Assembly (NCBI GenBank): GCA_000727475.1
Contig: KL647292.1
Location: 5,310,341-5,374,340 of the forward strand
Length of the DNA: 64,000 bases
Source: Sarcocystis neurona
Taxonomy: Eukaryota; Apicomplexa; Conoidasida; Eucoccidiorida; Sarcocystidae
Reading direction: 5' to 3'
Of the stretch, positions 58,401 through 64,000 are shown piece by piece; the first letter of the stretch is position 1, and each line of letters begins with the position of its first letter. A program made the translations under genes and the position numbers. The notes beneath the pieces are model-generated. The model searched no databases. It saw only the letters and a program-made list of their open reading frames with translations, and was not told the origin of the DNA.

Positions 58401-61373
58401 CGGCATCTCAATTCAGTTTCTATTTCTCATGCCGGTTGCTTACTGAAAAGTGTACAACCACCCGCCCACATCCTTGCTATGGAGTACACTTGTAAAGTCT
58501 GGCTCATTCACGGTCCTTGACGTGGCACATCCCTCTCTGTCGTAATTACACACGTTCGCGACGTTCCATTTCGGCTGGCTGCGGTCTGGAGCATGTGACT
58601 GAGGAAATTTGAAACAAAAGGCGGAACAAGCATGGCGTAGACAGCGTCAAACAGTCTGTTTTCATGTTCTTACGCTGCAGACGAGCAGTGCGTAGCACCT
58701 GTTCTACCACTGGGTATGGGTGGGGGAGAGGTCTACCCGGGATATTACACACATTTACGTGCACGTCAGAGAGAGTGCACGGGTGACACCACGTGTTTTA
58801 CTTGGACTGTATCACGCTTGCTCAGACGGTTGAGCAGTTGTGTGGCCCTCTCTGAAGATACATGTGGCAGCGCCCAACTGCAGCACGTGCGAAGCGCAGA
58901 AGGCGGTTGGCTCGAAGAGAGGCTCGTGGGCATCCTCCAAAACTAGCGGGGGAAATGAAGGTTAAGAGCACCGGTTGCCAACTTTGGAGAAATCGCATCC
59001 TTGACAGCAAAGTGTTTTGTCCACGACGCAAATAGAGGTGCCACGCTGTGGCAGAAACCATGCAACAGGATGTGCGACTGCCAGGCGCCGTTGTGCAAAG
59101 TGTGGGAGTGTTTGTTACAACACGTGAATCTTCCTGTGGCGCCTTTACTGATCTAGAAGATGTTTCGCTGTATTTGTCCCATATATATTCTGTTTTTGGC
59201 CCGACACCTGCCAGAAAACTTCGTTGTGTTGGGTACCGAAAGAAGTAGTGATGTTAAACCACCGTCTGCAGCCTGCTGGCCTTCACCTGCCTAGATCATA
59301 CCGCATGCCGCCTTGGCATCTACGGGCAAAGGGCAACCAATTTCGTATGCATGTTGCTACGCCATGCTTCAGATCAGATAAGAATAGGACCGCCACTCCA
59401 TTGGTACAGCACCGGGGTCCTACGTAAGCCAGTTTCAACTCACGGGCGCTTGCGGTGGCCTCACAAGGGGCAATTACATTCCTTGGCGCCTGACACTTCC
59501 ACGCAGAGCTTATTTTTTCTACGCGCGGTGACGCGCCAGTGCCGAATGTCCTCGGCAAGGCACCACACATGAGCAACACAGACATGCGGTCTCGCTGTCT
59601 TACGGGCTTAGCACAATGCGAAAGATACACGACGGTTGGTGTGGCGCAACACTCACACTAACTTCGACCTGTGCAGCACAAGGGCGAGGCGAACAAGGTG
59701 GAAAAGTGCAAGCTAAAATTAAAACAGCACTACACTCAACATCCTTTATGTGTAGAAGAACTACATCGACTTGTCTGTCTGCATGTATACGGTGCATCCC
59801 ATCTGAAGGACCATTGCACAACAATGCGATTTGTCAAAGGGATGTGCAAGAGCTGTAAAACCGGCGCGGTTGTTGTGAGTGGATCTGCCACGTGCGGGGC
59901 AACGTTCATACTCGGGGTGCTTAACACCAACCTCGTTGCCTGACGCACGTCTGGAGTAGATTGGGGTGCCGCAAACATTACGAGGAACGAACGTACGACA
60001 GTCCGACTTGCCTCTCATTCAGTCTGTAAGGGGAGGCCTCAGAGTGTCAGGTGCGCGTAGCGCAATGTGGTTTATGGACGAGGAACGGAAAGGAAAGATA
60101 TTAAGTACTTCTTAAGACTCAGAATTACGTCACCTCCTCCATGTCATATTTTCGGACTTTTCCAACTTCCACAGAAAACCAAACCACATTCCACTTCTGG
60201 CGTACACTTGTGAAGACTGCCTTGGGTACGGCCTCCTACAAGAAGCTCGCCGCAGGCCTGCTGCAAGGCACGTCACACTGGCCCACCAGCTACAAAACCC
60301 AACGGGTTCAGCTTGAATTACCTGCTTTCTGGATCCTGCGACTGCGTGGGAGGATGACAAGGGTGGAGTGAGTGATAGTCAGCGTTGACCTGGCTGATAC
60401 CCTGAAAGAAGGGAGGGCGGGACGACGCTATTTGTACTCATGCCTGAGAGCGGCATACTAATCCACGCGTAAAAAACAGCTTCCTCTGCGTAACTACGGG
60501 AGTGCGTGCCCTGGTAACGAGATCGTCGGATACCTGGACCTGTGAGCTGCTTGGACGGCTCTGTATGCGCGACAGCCTTCACGTGAAAAAGTGCATGCCA
60601 CCAGCCGACCGGACGTGGAAGGCACGGCCTCTGTCGACCTCAGTAAACAGGGTGTCGAATGAGTAAGATGACAGCTTGTGCGTCTTTAGCCAAATATGAT
60701 TCACTTGATAAACACGAGAGGACACTTGTTCAGGACATAACTCCGGTGTTTACCTCTCACAAAAACCATACCTTTATATAAACAAGTCTGGCAGAAGTTA
60801 TCGCGTCCACCGCTACCTGATGTGCGACACCGAACTGTTCTGTAGGAACACCGTGTCTCGACTAATCCACTGAACGTATTTACGTGCGGTGTCCTGAACA
60901 CTCTCCCTGTCGAATATGTTTGATTCAGCTTCTCCAAGCCGTGTTTTGTACTAGGCGCCGCTGCAAGGTTCTCAATGCGCGGCGTTGTGCTTTCAGAGAC
61001 CTGGATTCACACTGTTGTCACGTCGGAATTTTGTCGTAACTGCTATGGACAAAAAGTGCAAAATGACTTTCATCCGTGTTTGCAGTCTGTCGTCGCACGA
61101 GAAACGGCAACCATACGAAATTTCTGCAAGGACAGCGTTACTGTCATACATTAGCTGTGGGGCAACGACGGGGGAACAACCGAACCCGGAAGTTTTGCTT
61201 TCAAGCTGAAGGGATTCTAAAATTATGTCGCTGCCTACGCGCACACGGACAGTGCAGCGCAGCAGCATATCGGACACTTCTCCTCTGAACAAGCAGGGAC
61301 GCACTCGCGGGGACCTCCACCCTAAAGAGACTGAGATCGGCAGAGGAGACATGCAGATGCGTTGTAGTGCCAA
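52416..61373 (-). CDS. Large multi-exon gene of unknown family
   Basis: Minus-strand exons linked by phase: 59598-59287, 58732-58554; then one ending 57695, 56551-56491, 56281-55977, 55844-55642, 55441-55106, 54959-54617, 54449-54189, 54105-54075; then 53567-53420, 52926-52847 and 52535-52416. Good donors include GTAAGA after 56491, GTAAGC after 55977, GTAAGG after 53420 and GTATGT after 52847. Many segments alternate hydrophobic and polar residues like beta strands (VYPVHVDLRCRTQDI, GTVAFTLKTQQRRE, ETCVWLQVFILKT, PVQICLHNVRSVDKK, TAEFYFVSQTSDYVPVSL), suggesting several beta-sandwich modules. No signature lets me name it. Minus frames at 60337-60130 and 61373-60993 (LLRCTVRVRVGSDIILES) are probable 5' exons, so the upper limit is provisional. 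Exon 54105-54075 and the donor after 54617 (GTTGTC) are weak. The gene may end at the TAG at 52416 or splice on. Strand and multi-exon structure are fairly secure; function is unknown. Confidence 0.55.
57104..57311. repeat. Perfect two-copy tandem duplication, 104-bp unit
   Basis: The 104 bases starting CAGGTTTTGAGTCTGGCTAC at 57104 are repeated without any difference I can see from 57208. The duplication lies between the proposed exons ending at 57695 and starting at 56551, so inside an intron of the large minus-strand gene. Identity implies a recent event or an assembly duplication. Confidence 0.9.
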
Positions 61374-61648
61374 TTATTACTCGAGCATCAAAGGGTACCC
61401 CCGCGGGGGACGCTGCGCAACATGGTTGACATACTCACTCTATATTGGTTGAAATTATGGACGACGAGACAGCTACATTTCATTCCGCTTAAGAACAGGA
61501 GGTGACAATGTTTAGAAATTGCCTTATGCGTCCGTGAAGGCGTTATCGAGTGCTTATACTTTCCGCGGACTATGTCCAAGGTGAACGTTGCGTAGGCTGC
61601 AAGATGACTCCGCTTATTGTAGAGATTTGGAAGAGTTGCACAAATGGA

Positions 61649-61668
61649 ACACACACACACACACACAC

Positions 61669-61701
<33 letters not shown>
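61649..61701. repeat. (CA)n microsatellite
   Basis: About 25 CA dinucleotides with one break (ACAACAC). It lies just upstream of the plus-strand candidate at 61.9 kb and beyond the 5'-most frame of the large minus-strand gene. Confidence 0.9.
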
Positions 61702-61702
<1 letters not shown>

Positions 61703-61879
61703 GTGAAACGTGTTTTTTTGCGGGCTGGCACTCATCAAGAGATAAAGTGACCCGTCATTTAAACCTCTAATGACCCTTCCACCAGCATTTTCGTGCGGCT
61801 GCGAGAAAGCTGATTTGCTTAGCAAGAATGATTTTAGGCATTCGCGGTAGTAGAAACTGTCCATTCCTGCTTCTCACAG

Positions 61880-62240
61880 ATTGTCTCCAGCGATGCAAGT
61901 TAACCTGGAGATTATGTTGCAGGCGAGTGCGGTGTCGGATGAACCGAGCTCAGTATTTTGTGCGGTCGAAATTGCCTTCGCATACACCAGCTCCCTGCGT
62001 CATTCTCCTCGACTGTTCTATCTAAAGCGTCCCATTTACGTTCCCCCCGTGAAGAACCGCAGCCAAAATTGCTCATACCATGTCCCTCTAGGGATCTTTA
62101 GCCAGACGTCTAAGGCAAGGCAAACAGCCTTCTGTACAGCCACACAACGGAGCTATATATCGTTTTGCCTGTCAGGGTGCAAAGAGAAAATATTGGATTG
62201 TGTCAGCAATGGTGCTGACGAAAAAGTGCTCAGCGGATAG
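61880..62240 (+). CDS. Candidate first exon(s) of an unrecognised plus-strand gene
   Basis: After an acceptor-like TCTCACAG at 61872-61879, a plus frame with ATG at 61893 stays open to 62240. It reads MQVNLEIMLQASAVSDE, FCAVEIAFAYTSS and LKRPIYVPPVKNRS. No minus frame over 60 codons competes. A second protein-like plus frame at 62,780-62,945 (VLAVVENVKKAVRAHVRH, then SRFRCELRVAP) may be a later exon. No domain is recognised. The gene would run head to head with the large minus-strand gene and out of the window. Confidence 0.33.
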
Positions 62241-64000
62241 CTTGCATCCCTCTGAAAGCCGACAGGAACGTCCACCAAAACATCATCTTTTACATGGAGG
62301 GTCTGACGGAGGTAGAGTGTTTGAGGTATACTACCGCGTAATCATGCAAAAGCGAGCCTGCGTCCAGCTGTAGGAGCAGTCTTTGCTACCTGGTTGTTTT
62401 CGCTGCTCAGTGGAACAGGGCTGCACGACAGCTGCGGTGCGCACCTACCACCCGCCCCGTACGCGACGCACCGGTGTCGGCCGGTGAAGTGGCTCGAAGC
62501 CGGGAGGTGGTCTACTGCTAACTCGAGAGGTGGAGACCAAATCGCGCACGCGCCTCTTCTGTGGAAGTTTCGTGTTCAGAAGCAGTACGTGCCCATGCGG
62601 GGAGACACCCATGCTCAAGACCTACGAAGGCGACAGTGTCGGAGCCGGAGGCCATATGCAGCTATACCGCAGACAACGCGGTCAGGGGTTACGGAAGCAC
62701 AGACAATGCGAGAGCAAACATGTGTCGTAGGCGCTCTGCGTGTAGGCTCCATTTGCCGCGCCATCATCTAGCAAGCGTTGTCTACCATCGTACTTGCCGT
62801 AGTCGAAAATGTCAAAAAAGCTGTCCGTGCACACGTGCGTCATTCTGTTCTCACTACCGCCTCACGCTCTTCGCTCTGGATTATTTACAAGGGCTCCAGA
62901 TTTCGCTGCGAGCTGCGTGTCGCCCCTGCGAATAATTCAGCTGTCACCCCCCAAGCAGGTCATTACTATGCATGTGCCCCCAACGCCACCTATGCGTGAG
63001 AGCCTTTCACGCCACCACGAATTCAGGTCGGTTGATTTGCCTTTTGCAACTTCGACGCAGAATTCATTGTGTCTGTGTAGACAAAACCACTGCAGTGGGA
63101 AAGCGTTCAGCGTCACGAAGTCGCACACCAGCACCAGGTCTCATGTGTCAAATATCTGACGGGCCAAACACAACGCCACCACCAAAGCATCCACCCGCAC
63201 AAACCGTAACCGAAAAGGTTTGAAAACGTCAAGCGTGTACACAGAAGGGAAAAAGAGAGACTGTTGGCAGACCCGTCTTTAACTTTCCCCGAGTCAGCGA
63301 GAACCAAAGCACTCGATCTGTGTGACCACCACTCCCACTTCTCGAGGATTGAAAATTTGTGCGGTCAGCTTGAGCACCCCTTGGTACGCCCAGCAGTGGA
63401 CACACGGGGTAGGTGCTGTAAAGGTTGAACGCAATGACACGTACAAACACGCGCGCACAAGTCGTAACCCAGCAGATTTGATAACATCAAGTGTCTGCTT
63501 AGAAGGGACGAAAAGACAAGCTCGGCTGTGCCTGCTCTCGACGAGTACCGGGTGACCGCGAAGCACAGCATTCTATGCCTGTGAACATCACACCCAGTTC
63601 TGTAACTCTAAGAATGGGTCCGTTAGCGTAGGTATCTCCAAAGATGCTCAGCAATAGTTCGTGGATTCACGGGCCACGTTCCTTGCCGACTGAACACGGT
63701 GCCGCCGGCAAACAACGCACACACCGATGGGGCAACGCAACAGTTTTGATAACGTCAAGCGTTTAGATAGATCGCCCGAAGAGACAAGCTAGGCAAGCCC
63801 CGGTCCTAACGAACGAAGGGTCCCAGCGTGGTAAAGCGTTATCATCGTGTAATCATCCCTCCCACTCCCACAGATCATAAAATCGCTCTATCCAGTATGG
63901 ACGATCCTTAGTCTACCCAGCAATGAAAAGACGGAGCAGGTGCCTTATGGACCGGACACAATGCCACGGACAAAGTACGCGTAGCCACAAAGATTAATGC
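62241..64000. other. End of window: no secure gene
   Basis: Apart from the possible plus exon near 62.8 kb, nothing here supports a gene call. Between 63,100 and 63,960 imperfect repeats of CCAC(T/A)CCC-like and AACGTCAAGCGT-like phrases recur about every 240-270 bases (63,225; 63,485; 63,755), suggesting a diverged long tandem repeat that continues past the window end. Confidence 0.35.

Noticed and set aside
61388..61864. A 158-codon minus frame with Val-Cys repeats.
   Set aside because: It is produced by the (CA)n microsatellite and lacks any coding signature.

Overview
The window looks like nuclear DNA of an apicomplexan parasite of the coccidian group, most likely the Sarcocystidae (Toxoplasma, Neospora, Sarcocystis, Cystoisospora relatives). 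The genes are split by many GT-AG introns, proteins carry long Ser/Ala/Cys-rich inserts, GC content is moderate, genes are sparse, and introns hold TA/CA/TG microsatellites and single tandem duplications. Two genes encode flagellar (microgamete) parts. The genus is not resolved. All gene models were built by eye from conserved motifs, splice sites and intron phase. No search was run.

Layout. 0.8-9.1 kb (+): 3' portion of a FIG4/SAC-family phosphoinositide phosphatase, whose 5' exons lie upstream, with a Cys/Ser-rich tail of about 1,000 residues. 9.1-17 kb: no recognisable gene; two short tandem duplications and one Ala/Ser-rich open frame. 17-22.2 kb (+): a membrane-anchored alpha/beta-hydrolase with an intact Ser-Asp-His set. 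22.5-23.8 kb (+): unrecognised exons, possibly a C-terminal part of the hydrolase gene. 23.9-26.2 kb (-): a coiled-coil protein of the axonemal trichohyalin/plectin-homology type. 27.05-32.3 kb (+): IFT121/WDR35 of intraflagellar transport complex A, head to head with the coiled-coil gene. 32.3-36.0 kb: intergenic between convergent genes. 36.0-45.3 kb (-): a DEAD-box RNA helicase most like DDX20/Gemin3, with long inserts. 46-51 kb: unresolved, with minus-strand candidate exons and a three-copy repeat. 52.4-about 61 kb (-): a large multi-exon gene supported by a chain of phase-matched splice junctions but of no family I recognise. From 61.9 kb (+): the possible start of another gene.

The clearest functional theme is the 24-32 kb pair. 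An intraflagellar-transport subunit and a presumed axonemal inner protein diverge from one 0.85-kb spacer, as expected for genes co-expressed in flagellated male gametes. FIG4, the hydrolase and the helicase are housekeeping-type neighbours (endolysosomal PI(3,5)P2 turnover, lipid or ester hydrolysis, RNP assembly).
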